Shown: positions 37,611-47,406 of the stretch, piece by piece
Layout: every line of letters starts with the position of its first letter
How positions within the stretch are numbered: position 1 is the first letter of the stretch
From: Scleromatobacter sp039920745
GTDB lineage: Bacteria; Pseudomonadota; Gammaproteobacteria; Burkholderiales; Burkholderiaceae_C
Direction: 5' to 3'
DNA: 64,000 bases
Assembly: GCA_039920745.1 (NCBI GenBank)
Contig: JBDSDD010000055.1
Span: 31,422-95,421 of the forward strand
The notes under the pieces: generated by a model
Databases searched by the model: none
The model's input: only the letters and a program-made list of their open reading frames with translations
What the model was told of the DNA's origin: nothing
Program-made: the position numbers and the translations under genes

Positions 37611-38240
37611 CTATGCAGTCTTGTTCGAAGGTGCGCCCAATGCGATCTTCAACAGGTCGGCGACCGTGTTGGCGTTGAGCTTCTCCATGATGTTGGCGCG
37701 GTGCGCCTCCACCGTCTTGATGCTGATGCCCAGGTCATCGGCGATCTGCTTGTTCAGTCGGCCGGCGACGATGCGTTCGAGCACCTGCGCCTCGCGCGTG
37801 GTCAGGCGCTGCAGCAGCGCGTCGCGGCTGGCCTGTTCCTGGTGCTGCGAGAAGGCCGCGCGGGCCTGGTCGAGCATGCGTTCGACCAGCGAGACGAGGT
37901 CGTCTTCCTTGAACGGCTTCTCGATGAAGTCCATCGCGCCCTTCTTCATCGTCGAGACCGCCATCGGCACGTCGCCGTGGCCCGTGACGAAGACGATGGG
38001 CAGCGGGCTCTTGCGCTCGATCAATCGATCCTGGAGCTCGAGGCCGTTCATGCCGTCCATGCGGATGTCGCAGATGACGCAGGCCACCTCGCGCGGATCG
38101 AAGCGCGACAGGAAGGACTCGGCGGAGTCGAAACACTTGACTCGGTAGTCCTTGCCCTCGAGCAACCACTGCAGAGAATCGCGAACCGCTTCGTCATCGT
38201 CGACGACGTAGACGGTACCTTTTTTCGGGATCAGGCTCAT
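37611..38240 (-). CDS. FixJ/TtrR-type response regulator
   Basis: A protein of 209 residues. The receiver domain (residues 8-125) has the acidic pair VVDDDE, phospho-acceptor D58 (VICDIRMDG), T in FVTGHG and K in IEKPF. The LuxR-type helix-turn-helix occupies 140-205 (LTTREAQVLERIVAGRLNKQIA ... ISIKTVEAHRANIMEKL). It lies 57 bases downstream of the PAS kinase and is surely its partner. Targets are unknown; the divergently placed pyruvate dehydrogenase operon is the obvious candidate. Confidence 0.92.
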   Translation of the reverse strand: MSLIPKKGTVYVVDDDEAVRDSLQWLLEGKDYRVKCFDSAESFLSRFDPREVACVICDIRMDGMNGLELQDRLIERKSPLPIVFVTGHGDVPMAVSTMKKGAMDFIEKPFKEDDLVSLVERMLDQARAAFSQHQEQASRDALLQRLTTREAQVLERIVAGRLNKQIADDLGISIKTVEAHRANIMEKLNANTVADLLKIALGAPSNKTA

Positions 38241-38297
38241 TCAGTAAAGCTCCGTGCTTCGCACTATGCTGTTGCGCCCTCGGGCCGCCGGGCAGGC

Positions 38298-40877
38298 TCA
38301 CGAGTCGTTGTCATTCGCGCTGGGTTCGGTGCCGGTCTCGAACGTGCTGAGCGCGTTCGCGGAATCGACCCGTTGCGTTGTCTCGACAGGCAGGGTGAAG
38401 GAGAAACTGCACCCCACCACCAGCGTGCCATTGTAGAGGTTCTGAGCACGGATCCGACCCCGGTGCGACTCGATGATGGAGCGGCACAACGACAGGCCGA
38501 TGCCCATTCCTTCCACCTTTGTCGAGAAAAATGCTTCGTAGAGCCGGTTGAGGACGTCGTCCTTGAGCCCCGGGCCCTTGTCGTTGACGCTGAATTCGAT
38601 CACGCCGCCTTCGTCGGGCGTGTAGCGCGGCACCACGCGCAATTCGATGTGGCGGCGCAGCAAAGGAAGCTGCGCGCCGTCGATCGCCTCGGCCGCGTTC
38701 TTGAGCAGGTTGAGCAGCACCTGCTCGATCAGGATCGGGTCGACCAGCAGCGGCGGCAGGCGCTGCGCGACGTAGACCTGGATGCCGACGTTGCGCCGGC
38801 GCAGCTCGATGCTGGCGAGCTCCACGGCGTCTTCCACCATCTCGCGTGCCTGCGCCACCTGGCGCTGCGGCTCGCGGCGTTTCACGAAGTTGCGGATGCG
38901 GTGGATGATCTGGCCAGCGCGCTCGGCCTGCTTGGCGGTTTTTTGCAGCGCCGTGATCAGGTCTTCGGTGTTGATCGACTCGTTGCGCACGCGCGAGACC
39001 ATGCCGCTGCAGTAGTTGGAGATGGCCGTCAGCGGCTGGTTGAGCTCGTGGGCCACCGACGACGCCATCTCGCCGACGGCGATCAGCCGGCTCGTGAAGT
39101 GCGCCCGGTCGGCCTGCTGCTGGGCCAGTTGCTCGGCGCGCAGGCGAGCGGTGATGTCAGTTGCGATCAGCATCTGCGCGAGGCGGCCGTCGGTCCATTG
39201 CAGGTAACGGGCGCGCACGTCGAACCACTTGTCGAGCGACTCGACGAACACCTCGCGCGGCGACGTGCCGGCCTCGGTGAGCTCGTTCTGCGGCAGGCCG
39301 CTGTAGCCGTCGACCCCGTCCTCGGTGTCGAGGTCGGTGGGCGGCACGCTGGCGTCGATGCCGCCGGCCAGCACCGCATGGATGTGGGCATCGGAGCCGA
39401 ACCACAGGCGGTAGGAACGATTCGCGAACAGCAACTGCCCCTGCTGCACCGACAGCACCGAGACCGCCGCGTCCAGCCCTTCCAGCACCGTGGTGAAGCG
39501 CTCGTGCGAGGCCGACAGCTGGTCGCGCACGCGCTTGGCCTCGGTGATGTTGGTGACCGAGGTCATCCAGCCGGTCTGCACGCCCTTGGCGTCGATCAGC
39601 GGCGACACGTACATGCGCGCGTCGAACACCGACGCGTCCTTGCGCATGATGCGCACCTCGATGCCGCCGGCCGGGCTGCGACCCTGCAGCTCCTGTTGCA
39701 GCAGGCGCGAGTTCTCCTCGATGCGGTCGTGCGGCCAGTGCGGGAACGGCGGCAGCTTGCCGACCAGCTCGTTGTCGGAAAAGCCCGTCATCGCGCAGAA
39801 GGCCGGGTTGACGTAGGTGATGCGGCCTTCCATGTCCATCGCGCGCATGCCGGTGAGCATGGAGTTTTCCATCGCGCGCCGGAAGTTGGTCTCGTGCACC
39901 AGCGCGCTCTGGATCTGTGCGCGCCGTCGCACGTGGCGCCAGGTGCCCAGCAGCATCCAAACGGTCAGGCCCGACAGCGCCAGCACCATCCAGAACAGCG
40001 AGTTGGAGATCAGGCCGACTGAGCTTCGGTAGCCCAGGCCGCGCAGGATCAGGCCGTTGGACGCGGGCGCGAGCGGCGCCTCGAACGCGATCGACGGCAC
40101 CGCCGACGGCCGGCCCGGCATCGACGTGATCGTGCTGGCGAGCAGCTCTTCGTGTTCGTCGAGCACCTCGATCGCGCGGCGCTTGGTCACCTCCTCGGGC
40201 ACGGCGTGGCGCAGCAGCGCCTCGATCGAGTACTCGGCCACCAGCGTGCCGACGAAGGCGGTGTGCGAGATCAGCGGGATCTGCACCTGGAACACCGCGG
40301 TGCCGTCGACGTCGATGAACGGCCGGGAGAACTGCGGCGCGTGCGTGTTGCGCGCCGCCGTGAACGCGATCTCGGACGCGGTGTTGGCGCCCTGGTGCGG
40401 CAGCGACGGATCCTCCGAGCTGTTGCGCAGGCTCGCGGCGCCTCGAAAGATCGAGCCGAGGAACGTGGCGCGCGGCGTGCGGTCGGGGCTCAGCCAGATC
40501 ACCTGCGTCAGCTCGGGGCGGGCCGGAGCGAAGCTGGCGGTCTGGGTGAAGAAGCTGTCGGGATCGACGTCGTGCGTGGTGATGTCGCGTGCCAGGCGCA
40601 CCAACAGCTCCTGGTCCTCGCCCAGGCGATTGCGGATCTGCTGCTGGGCGACCTCGGTGTCGCGGCGGACGGCGTCGGAGGCCCGCTCGATTTCCTCGTT
40701 GCGCAGGGTCCAGAAGGCGGCCACGATCGCGGCGAGGAACAGCAGTACGGAAACCAGCGGGCCGAGGGTGGCGAAGCGGTCCTGGCGCGAGGCCGACTGG
40801 CTGCGCCACCAGCGCCCGAACACGCGCTGCGTCCATGACGGTGACGGGGTCGAGCCGGACTCGTGAACAGGTTGCAT
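38298..40877 (-). CDS. Membrane PAS-domain sensor histidine kinase
   Basis: A protein of 859 residues from ATG 40877 (an in-frame ATG at 40928 is possible; neither has a good ribosome site). TM1 lies at about 35-57, a periplasmic sensor domain follows to about 280, then TM2 (NSLFWMVLALSGLTVWMLLG). Two PAS domains cover about 325-440 and 455-570. The HisKA domain has phospho-acceptor H610 in SSVAHELNQPLTAI, and the ATPase has N box LLKNAAEAID, G1 NDKGPGLKD and G2 GMGIGLSLCRS. Layout and partner match DctB/FixL/TtrS-like kinases. The signal is unknown. It is divergent from aceE with 186 bases between starts. Confidence 0.9.
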   Translation of the reverse strand: MQPVHESGSTPSPSWTQRVFGRWWRSQSASRQDRFATLGPLVSVLLFLAAIVAAFWTLRNEEIERASDAVRRDTEVAQQQIRNRLGEDQELLVRLARDITTHDVDPDSFFTQTASFAPARPELTQVIWLSPDRTPRATFLGSIFRGAASLRNSSEDPSLPHQGANTASEIAFTAARNTHAPQFSRPFIDVDGTAVFQVQIPLISHTAFVGTLVAEYSIEALLRHAVPEEVTKRRAIEVLDEHEELLASTITSMPGRPSAVPSIAFEAPLAPASNGLILRGLGYRSSVGLISNSLFWMVLALSGLTVWMLLGTWRHVRRRAQIQSALVHETNFRRAMENSMLTGMRAMDMEGRITYVNPAFCAMTGFSDNELVGKLPPFPHWPHDRIEENSRLLQQELQGRSPAGGIEVRIMRKDASVFDARMYVSPLIDAKGVQTGWMTSVTNITEAKRVRDQLSASHERFTTVLEGLDAAVSVLSVQQGQLLFANRSYRLWFGSDAHIHAVLAGGIDASVPPTDLDTEDGVDGYSGLPQNELTEAGTSPREVFVESLDKWFDVRARYLQWTDGRLAQMLIATDITARLRAEQLAQQQADRAHFTSRLIAVGEMASSVAHELNQPLTAISNYCSGMVSRVRNESINTEDLITALQKTAKQAERAGQIIHRIRNFVKRREPQRQVAQAREMVEDAVELASIELRRRNVGIQVYVAQRLPPLLVDPILIEQVLLNLLKNAAEAIDGAQLPLLRRHIELRVVPRYTPDEGGVIEFSVNDKGPGLKDDVLNRLYEAFFSTKVEGMGIGLSLCRSIIESHRGRIRAQNLYNGTLVVGCSFSFTLPVETTQRVDSANALSTFETGTEPSANDNDS

Positions 40878-40979
40878 CCCGGCATTATCGAGTTGCCGGC
40901 AGCGGCTTTCGGTGCGCGGAAACGACATGCGGCCATGCTGCGACGCAGCGAAATATCACAATACGAAAAGCACTGTCGC

Positions 40980-41015
40980 CATTTGAAATCAAATGGGACT
41001 TGTGCGAAACTTCGC
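40980..41015. promoter_or_regulatory. Two inverted repeats upstream of aceE, operator candidates
   Basis: CATTTGA-AA-TCAAATG (40980-40995) is a perfect palindrome with 7-base arms. GCGAA-AC-TTCGC (41004-41015) is a second one with 5-base arms, 49 bases before the aceE ATG. Both lie in the divergent spacer between the kinase and aceE, where a regulator such as the adjacent FixJ-type protein or a PdhR-like protein could bind. The symmetry is seen; the function is inferred. Confidence 0.5.
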
Positions 41016-41063
41016 CCGTTCTCGATTTAGACCCCACGCTCTACAAAGATCAGGAGACAAGGC

Positions 41064-43769
41064 ATGTCCGCGATTCCCACTTCCTTTCCAGGCGCCGCCG
41101 CCAATGACGGCGATGCGCAGGAAACCCGCGAATGGACCGACGCGCTGTCGGCCGTCATCGCCGTCGAAGGCCGCGAACGCGGCCACTTCCTGATCGAGCA
41201 GCTCCTTGATCACGCGCGCCAGCAAGGCATCGACCTGCCGTTCTCGGCCAACACCGCGTACGTCAACACGATCGCGCCCGCGGACGAGGCGCAGTTCCCC
41301 GGCAACGTCGACATCGAGGAGCGCCTGCGCGCCTACATGCGCTGGAATGCGATGGCGATGGTCGTCAAGGCCAACCGCCTGCACCCGGCCGACGGCGGCG
41401 ACCTCGGCGGCCACCTGTCCTCGTTCGCCTCGCTGGCCACGATGCTGGGCTGCGGCTTCAACCACTTCTGGCACGGTGCCGATGGCGACCACGGCGGCGA
41501 CCTGCTCTATATCCAGGGCCACTCGTCGCCAGGCATCTACGCGCGGGCGTTCCTCGAAGGCCGCATCACCGAAGAACAACTGCTCAACTTCCGCCAGGAA
41601 GTCGACGGCAAGGGCCTGTCGAGCTATCCGCATCCGAAGCTGATGCCCAACTTCTGGCAGTTCCCGACGGTGTCGATGGGCTTGGGGCCGCTGATGGCCA
41701 TCTACCAGGCGCGCTTCCTCAAGTACTTGCATGCACGCGGCATCGCCGACACCAGCAAGCGCAAGGTGTGGGTGTTCTGCGGCGACGGCGAGATGGACGA
41801 GCCGGAATCGCTGGGCGCGATCGGCCTGGCCGCGCGCGAGAAGCTCGACAACCTGATCTTCGTCGTCAACTGCAACCTGCAGCGCCTGGATGGCCCGGTG
41901 CGTGGCAACGGCAAGATCGTGCAGGAGCTCGAAGGCGAGTTCCGCGGCGCCGGCTGGAACGTGATCAAGCTGCTGTGGGGCAGCTACTGGGATCCGCTGC
42001 TCGCCCGCGACAAGGACGGCGCGCTGCGCAAGCTGATGATGGACACTCTGGACGGGGACTACCAGGCCTACAAGTCCAACGACGGCGCCTTCGTGCGCAA
42101 GAACTTCTTCGGCAAGGATCCGAAGACGCTGGAGATGGTCGCCAAGATGAGCGACGACGACATCTGGCGACTGCAGCGCGGCGGCCACGACCCGCAGAAG
42201 GTCTACGCGGCCTACGACAAGGCCGTCAAGACCGTTGGCCAGCCCACCGTGCTGCTGATCAAGACGGTCAAGGGCTACGGCATGGGCAAGAGCGGCGAAG
42301 CCAAGAACACCGCGCACCAGACCAAGAAGCTGACCGACGAGGACATCAAGACCTTCCGCGACCGCTTCGACATCCCGATTCCCGACGACAAGCTCGCCGA
42401 CCTGCCGTTCTTCAAGCCCGAGGAACACACGCCGGAGATGAAGTACCTGCACGCGCGCCGCAAGGCGCTCGACGGCTACCTGCCGCAGCGTCGCGTCAAG
42501 GCCGAGGAGACGCTGCCGGTGCCGGACCTGTCCGCGTTCCAGGCCGTGCTCGACCCGACGGCCGAGGGCCGCGAGATCTCCACCACGCAGGCCTACGTGC
42601 GCTTCCTGACCGCGCTGCTGCGCGACAAGACGCTCGGCCCGCGCGTCGTGCCCATCCTTGTCGACGAGGCACGCACCTTCGGCATGGAAGGCCTGTTCCG
42701 GCAGATCGGCATCTACAACCCCGCAGGTCAGCTCTACACCCCGGTCGACAAGGACCAGGTGATGTACTACCGCGAGGCCAAGGACGGCCAGATCCTGCAG
42801 GAAGGGATCAACGAGCCGGGTGGCATGTCCAGCTGGATCGCCGCGGCCACGTCGTACTCGACGAACAACCGCGTGATGATCCCGTTCTACGTCTACTACT
42901 CGATGTTCGGCTTCCAGCGCATCGGGGACCTGGCTTGGGCAGCGGGCGACATGCAGGCGCGCGGCTTCCTGCTGGGCGGCACCTCGGGTCGCACCACGCT
43001 CAACGGCGAAGGCCTGCAGCACGAGGACGGCCACAGCCACGTGCTGGCCGGCACGATCCCCAACTGCGTCAGCTACGACCCGACCTTCGCGCACGAAGTG
43101 GCGGTGATCATGCAGCACGGCCTCAAGCGCATGGTGGAACGCCAGGAGAACGTGTACTTCTACATCACGCTGCTCAACGAGAACTACGCGATGCCCGGCC
43201 TGCAGGCCGGCACCGAAGAGCAGATCATCAAGGGCATGTACCTGCTGCAGCCCGCGGCACCGCAGAAGCTGTCGGTCAACCTGCTCGGCTCCGGCACCAT
43301 CCTGCGCGAGTCGATGGCGGCCAAGGAGCTGCTGGAAGCGGAGTGGGGCGTCGGCGCCAACGTGTGGAGCTGCCCGAGCTTCAACGAACTGGCTCGCGAC
43401 GGCATGGCCGCCGAGCGCCACAACCTGCTGCATCCGACGGATGCGCCCAAGCAGTCGTTCGTCGAGAAGCAGCTCGCGGCGCACGAGGGCCCGGTGGTGG
43501 CGTCGACGGACTACATCAAGAGCTACGCCGAACAGATCCGCGCGTTCATCCCGCGTGGCCGGGCCTACAAGGTACTGGGCACGGACGGCTACGGGCGCTC
43601 GGACTTCCGCAACAAGCTGCGCGAGCACTTCGAGATCAACCGCCACTACATCGTCGTGGCGTCGCTGAAGGCGCTGGCCGACGAAGGCAAGCTGCCGCTG
43701 GCCAAGGTGGCCGAGGCGATCAAGAAGTACGCCATCGACGCCGACAAGACCAACCCGCTGTACGCATAA
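41064..43769 (+). CDS. aceE: Pyruvate dehydrogenase E1 component, homodimeric
   Basis: A protein of 901 residues. This E1 decarboxylates pyruvate with thiamine diphosphate and passes the acetyl group to lipoyl-E2. The ThDP/Mg motif is CGDGEMDEPESLGA ... FVVNCNLQRLDGPVRGN. Other landmarks are DGGDLGGHLSSFAS and LGGTSGRTTLNGEGLQHEDGHS. Full length compared with 887 in E. coli. First gene of aceE-aceF-lpdA. Confidence 0.97.
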   Translation: MSAIPTSFPGAAANDGDAQETREWTDALSAVIAVEGRERGHFLIEQLLDHARQQGIDLPFSANTAYVNTIAPADEAQFPGNVDIEERLRAYMRWNAMAMVVKANRLHPADGGDLGGHLSSFASLATMLGCGFNHFWHGADGDHGGDLLYIQGHSSPGIYARAFLEGRITEEQLLNFRQEVDGKGLSSYPHPKLMPNFWQFPTVSMGLGPLMAIYQARFLKYLHARGIADTSKRKVWVFCGDGEMDEPESLGAIGLAAREKLDNLIFVVNCNLQRLDGPVRGNGKIVQELEGEFRGAGWNVIKLLWGSYWDPLLARDKDGALRKLMMDTLDGDYQAYKSNDGAFVRKNFFGKDPKTLEMVAKMSDDDIWRLQRGGHDPQKVYAAYDKAVKTVGQPTVLLIKTVKGYGMGKSGEAKNTAHQTKKLTDEDIKTFRDRFDIPIPDDKLADLPFFKPEEHTPEMKYLHARRKALDGYLPQRRVKAEETLPVPDLSAFQAVLDPTAEGREISTTQAYVRFLTALLRDKTLGPRVVPILVDEARTFGMEGLFRQIGIYNPAGQLYTPVDKDQVMYYREAKDGQILQEGINEPGGMSSWIAAATSYSTNNRVMIPFYVYYSMFGFQRIGDLAWAAGDMQARGFLLGGTSGRTTLNGEGLQHEDGHSHVLAGTIPNCVSYDPTFAHEVAVIMQHGLKRMVERQENVYFYITLLNENYAMPGLQAGTEEQIIKGMYLLQPAAPQKLSVNLLGSGTILRESMAAKELLEAEWGVGANVWSCPSFNELARDGMAAERHNLLHPTDAPKQSFVEKQLAAHEGPVVASTDYIKSYAEQIRAFIPRGRAYKVLGTDGYGRSDFRNKLREHFEINRHYIVVASLKALADEGKLPLAKVAEAIKKYAIDADKTNPLYA

Positions 43770-43791
43770 GAACCTTCACGGAGACGACAAC

Positions 43792-45459
43792 ATGGCATTG
43801 GTTGAAGTGAAGGTGCCGGACATCGGCGACTTCAAGGACGTCCAGATCATCGAACTGCTGGTCAAGCCCGGCGACACCGTCAAGGTGGAGCAGAGCCTGG
43901 TCACTGTCGAGAGCGACAAGGCGTCGATGGAGATCCCGTCGTCGACGGCGGGCGTCGTCAAGGAGCTGAAGGTGGCGCTCGGCGACAAGCTCAACGAGGG
44001 CACGCTGCTGCTGATCCTCGAGACCGGCGCTGCAACTGCACCGGCGCCAGCGGCCGCTCCGGCTGCGGCTGTTGCAACGCCTGTGGCCGCGCCGGCTCTG
44101 GCCGCCGCGCCAGCCGCCGCGCCCGCCTCGGGCGGCGTCGTCGACATCGCGGTGCCCGACATCGGCGACTTCGCCGACGTGGGCGTCATCGAGCTGCTGG
44201 TCAAGGTCGGCGACACGGTGGCGGTGGAGCAGAGCCTGATCACCGTCGAGAGCGACAAGGCCTCGATGGAGATTCCGTCCTCGCATGCCGGCGTCATCAA
44301 GTCGCTGAAGGTGGCGGTGGGGGACCGCGTGGCCAAGGGCTCGATCATCGCGACGATCGAGGCCACCGGCGGCGCCGCTCCCGCCTCGGCCCCGGCGCCG
44401 GCCGCTGCGGCAGCCGCACCGGCTCCAGCCACCGCCTCGGCTCCGGCGTCCGCGCCGGCCGCGGCGGAGAAGGCCGCCCCGACGGCCGCACTGCCGCCGC
44501 ACGATCCCACCGTGCCGCCGCTGAACCTGCCGCACGCGTCGCCGTCCATCCGCCGCTTCGCGCGCGAGCTGGGCGTGCCGCTGGCGGAAGTCAAGGGCTC
44601 CGGCCCGCACGGCCGCATCACGCAGCCCGACCTCGAAGGCTTCGTGAAGTCGGTGATGGCCGGCGCCACGCAAACCAAGGCGCAGGCCGCGAAGGCTCCG
44701 GCCGCCGCTGCAACGGGCGGTTCGCTGCCGGGCCTGCTGGCGTGGCCGGTGGTCGACTTCGCCAAGTTCGGCGCAGTCGAGCGCAAGGACCTGTCGCGCA
44801 TCAAGAAGATCTCGGGCGCGAACCTGCATCGCAACTGGGTGATGATCCCGCACGTCACGAACCACGACGACGCGGACATCACCGAACTCGAGGCCTTGCG
44901 CGTCACGTTGAACAAGGAATACGAGAAGGCCGGCGTCAAGGTGACGATGCTCGCGTTCCTGATCAAGGCCTGCGTGGCCGCGCTCAAGAAATTCCCCGAG
45001 TTCAACGCCTCGCTGGACGGCGACACGCTGGTGCTGAAGAAGTACTTCCACATCGGCTTCGCGGCGGACACGCCCAACGGGCTGATGGTGCCGGTGATCC
45101 GCGACGCCGACCAGAAGGGCATCGTGCAGATCGCCAAGGAGATGAACGAGCTCGCGGCCAAGGCGCGCGACGGCAAGCTGGGCCCGGCCGACATGACCGG
45201 CGGCTGCTTCTCGATCAGCTCGCTGGGCGGCATCGGCGGCACCTACTTCACGCCGATCATCAACGCGCCCGAGGTCTCGATTTTGGGGGTGTGCAAGAGC
45301 GCCACCCGGCCGGTGTGGGACGGCAAGGCCTTCGTGCCGCGCCTGATCCTGCCGCTGTCGCTGTCGTGGGACCACCGCGTCATCGACGGGGCGTCCGCCG
45401 CGCGCTTCAACACCTACCTCGGCCAGGTCCTCGCGGACTTCCGCCGTGTGATGCTGTAA
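43792..45459 (+). CDS. aceF: Pyruvate dehydrogenase E2, dihydrolipoamide acetyltransferase with two lipoyl domains
   Basis: A protein of 555 residues. Two lipoyl domains (about 2-75 and 118-192) each have the lipoylated lysine in VESDKASMEIPSS, joined by Ala/Pro-rich linkers. The peripheral-subunit-binding domain (HASPSIRRFARELGV ... GPHGRI) is at about 245-280. The catalytic domain ends with the active site LSWDHRVIDGASAARF. A GGAG ribosome site lies 22 bases after aceE. Confidence 0.97.
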   Translation: MALVEVKVPDIGDFKDVQIIELLVKPGDTVKVEQSLVTVESDKASMEIPSSTAGVVKELKVALGDKLNEGTLLLILETGAATAPAPAAAPAAAVATPVAAPALAAAPAAAPASGGVVDIAVPDIGDFADVGVIELLVKVGDTVAVEQSLITVESDKASMEIPSSHAGVIKSLKVAVGDRVAKGSIIATIEATGGAAPASAPAPAAAAAAPAPATASAPASAPAAAEKAAPTAALPPHDPTVPPLNLPHASPSIRRFARELGVPLAEVKGSGPHGRITQPDLEGFVKSVMAGATQTKAQAAKAPAAAATGGSLPGLLAWPVVDFAKFGAVERKDLSRIKKISGANLHRNWVMIPHVTNHDDADITELEALRVTLNKEYEKAGVKVTMLAFLIKACVAALKKFPEFNASLDGDTLVLKKYFHIGFAADTPNGLMVPVIRDADQKGIVQIAKEMNELAAKARDGKLGPADMTGGCFSISSLGGIGGTYFTPIINAPEVSILGVCKSATRPVWDGKAFVPRLILPLSLSWDHRVIDGASAARFNTYLGQVLADFRRVML

Positions 45460-45472
45460 AGGGCGGCACGAC

Positions 45473-47284
45473 ATGGCAACGATCGAAGTAAAGGTCCCCG
45501 ACATCGGCGACTTCAAGGATGTGGGCGTCATCGAGGTGCTGGTCCAGGTCGGCGACACCGTGGCGGTGGAGCAGAGCCTGATCACCGTCGAGAGCGACAA
45601 GGCGTCGATGGAGATCCCGTCGTCGCATGCGGGCGTCGTCAAGGAACTGCGCATCAAGGTGGGTGACGTCGTCAACATGGGCTCGGTGCTGCTGATGCTG
45701 GAGGCGGCCGAAGGCGCCGTCGCCGCGCCTGCGCCCGCCCCGGCGCCGACGTCCGCGAGCGCGTCACCCGCGCCCGCGACGGCGCCTGCAGCCGCGCCGG
45801 CCCCCGCGCACGCCGGCCCGGTGCCGGTGGCGTCGAGCTACGCGGGTGGCGCCGACCTGGCGTGCGACCTGCTCGTGCTCGGCGGCGGCCCCGGCGGCTA
45901 CTCCGCAGCGTTCCGTGCGGCCGACCTCGGCATGAAGGTGGTGCTGGTCGAGCGCTACGCCACGCTGGGGGGCGTCTGCCTGAACGTGGGATGCATCCCG
46001 TCGAAGGCGCTGCTGCACGTCGCGATGGTGATGGACGAGGTCAAGCACTTCGCAGACCTGGGTGTGTCCTATGGCGAGCCGCAACTCGACATCGCCAAGC
46101 TGCGCACGCACAAGGGCAAGGTCGTCGGCAAGCTCACGGGCGGGCTGTCGGCAATGGCCAAGATGCGCAAGGTCACGGTCGTGCGCGGCTACGGCAACTT
46201 CATCGACCCGTTCCACGTCAAGGTCGACGAGACCAGCGGTGAGCGCCAGGAAAAGACGGGCAACGCCCAGACTGTTCGGTTCAAGCAGGCCATCATCGCT
46301 GCCGGCTCGCAGGCCGTGCGCCTGCCGTTCTTGCCGAACGACCCGCGCATCGTCGACTCCACGGGCGCGCTGGAGCTGCGCGACACGCCCAAGAAGATGC
46401 TCATCGTCGGCGGCGGCATCATCGGCCTCGAGATGGGCACCGTCTACTCGACGCTGGGAGCGCGCCTGGACGTCGTCGAAATGCTGGACGGCCTGATGCA
46501 GGGCGCGGACCGCGACCTCGTCAAGGTCTGGCAGAAGATGAACGCCAAGCGCTTCGACAACATCCTGCTGAAGACGAAGACGGTGGGCGCGGAGGCCACC
46601 GTCGATGGCATCAAGGTGAAGTTCGAAGGCGAGGGCGGGGTGCGCGAGGAGATGTACGACCTCGTGCTGCAGGCCGTCGGCCGCACGCCCAACGGCAAGA
46701 AGATCGGTGCCGAGCATGCGGGCGTCATCGTCGGCGACCGTGGGTTCATCCCTGTGGACGTGCAGATGCGAACCAACGTGGCGCACATCTTCGCCATCGG
46801 CGACGTCGTCGGCCAGCCGATGCTGGCCCACAAGGCGGTGCACGAAGGCCACGTGGCGGCGGAGGTCGCCGCTGGCGACCAGCACGCGCGCTTCGATGCC
46901 CGTGTGATCCCCAGCGTCGCCTACACCGACCCCGAGGTGGCGTGGGTGGGCCTCACCGAGGACCAGGCCAAGGCCCAGGGCATCGCGGTCAAGAAGGGCC
47001 TGTTCCCATGGACCGCATCCGGCCGCGCCATCGCCAACGGCCGTGACGAAGGCCAGACCAAGCTGCTGTTCGACGAGAAGACGCACCAGATCGTGGGCGG
47101 CGGCATCGTCGGCATGAACGCGGGCGACATGATCGGCGAGATCGCGCTGGCCATCGAGATGGGCGCCGACGCGGTGGACATCGGCCGCACGATCCACCCG
47201 CACCCGACGTTGGGCGAGTCGATCGGACTGGCCGCGGAAGTGGCGCACGGCAGTTGCACGGACCTGCCGCCGCCGCGCAAGTAG
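45473..47284 (+). CDS. lpdA: Dihydrolipoamide dehydrogenase (E3) with N-terminal lipoyl domain
   Basis: A protein of 603 residues, about 125 longer than plain E3 because of an N-terminal lipoyl domain (VESDKASMEIPSS at about 38-50) and an Ala/Pro linker. The E3 part has FAD-binding GGGPGGYSAAFRAADLG, redox disulfide GGVCLNVGCIPSK, NAD site GGGIIGLEMGTVYSTLG, and the C-terminal HPHPTLGES catalytic His-Glu. This lipoyl-E3 form is known from Neisseria and Ralstonia/Alcaligenes-type bacteria. Last gene of the operon. Confidence 0.96.
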   Translation: MATIEVKVPDIGDFKDVGVIEVLVQVGDTVAVEQSLITVESDKASMEIPSSHAGVVKELRIKVGDVVNMGSVLLMLEAAEGAVAAPAPAPAPTSASASPAPATAPAAAPAPAHAGPVPVASSYAGGADLACDLLVLGGGPGGYSAAFRAADLGMKVVLVERYATLGGVCLNVGCIPSKALLHVAMVMDEVKHFADLGVSYGEPQLDIAKLRTHKGKVVGKLTGGLSAMAKMRKVTVVRGYGNFIDPFHVKVDETSGERQEKTGNAQTVRFKQAIIAAGSQAVRLPFLPNDPRIVDSTGALELRDTPKKMLIVGGGIIGLEMGTVYSTLGARLDVVEMLDGLMQGADRDLVKVWQKMNAKRFDNILLKTKTVGAEATVDGIKVKFEGEGGVREEMYDLVLQAVGRTPNGKKIGAEHAGVIVGDRGFIPVDVQMRTNVAHIFAIGDVVGQPMLAHKAVHEGHVAAEVAAGDQHARFDARVIPSVAYTDPEVAWVGLTEDQAKAQGIAVKKGLFPWTASGRAIANGRDEGQTKLLFDEKTHQIVGGGIVGMNAGDMIGEIALAIEMGADAVDIGRTIHPHPTLGESIGLAAEVAHGSCTDLPPPRK

Positions 47285-47311
47285 GCCGGTTCGAGGAGAC
47301 GTTGCAGCAGG

Positions 47312-47347
47312 CAACGACAAAGGGCGCCGCGGCGCCCTTTGTCGTTG
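47312..47347 (+). terminator. Strong hairpin terminator of the PDH operon
   Basis: A 17-base perfect inverted repeat (CAACGACAAAGGGCGCC at 47312-47328 and its complement at 47331-47347) begins 28 bases after the lpdA stop. There is no long T tract, but the arms carry a run of T (CCCTTTGTCGTTG). It precedes the AraC-type gene on the same strand by 60 bases. Confidence 0.75.
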
Positions 47348-47406
47348 ATGGGGCGCCAGCAAGTTCGGTCAGGACGCGGTGTCCATCCCTCGGCGATCAT
47401 GTCGCC

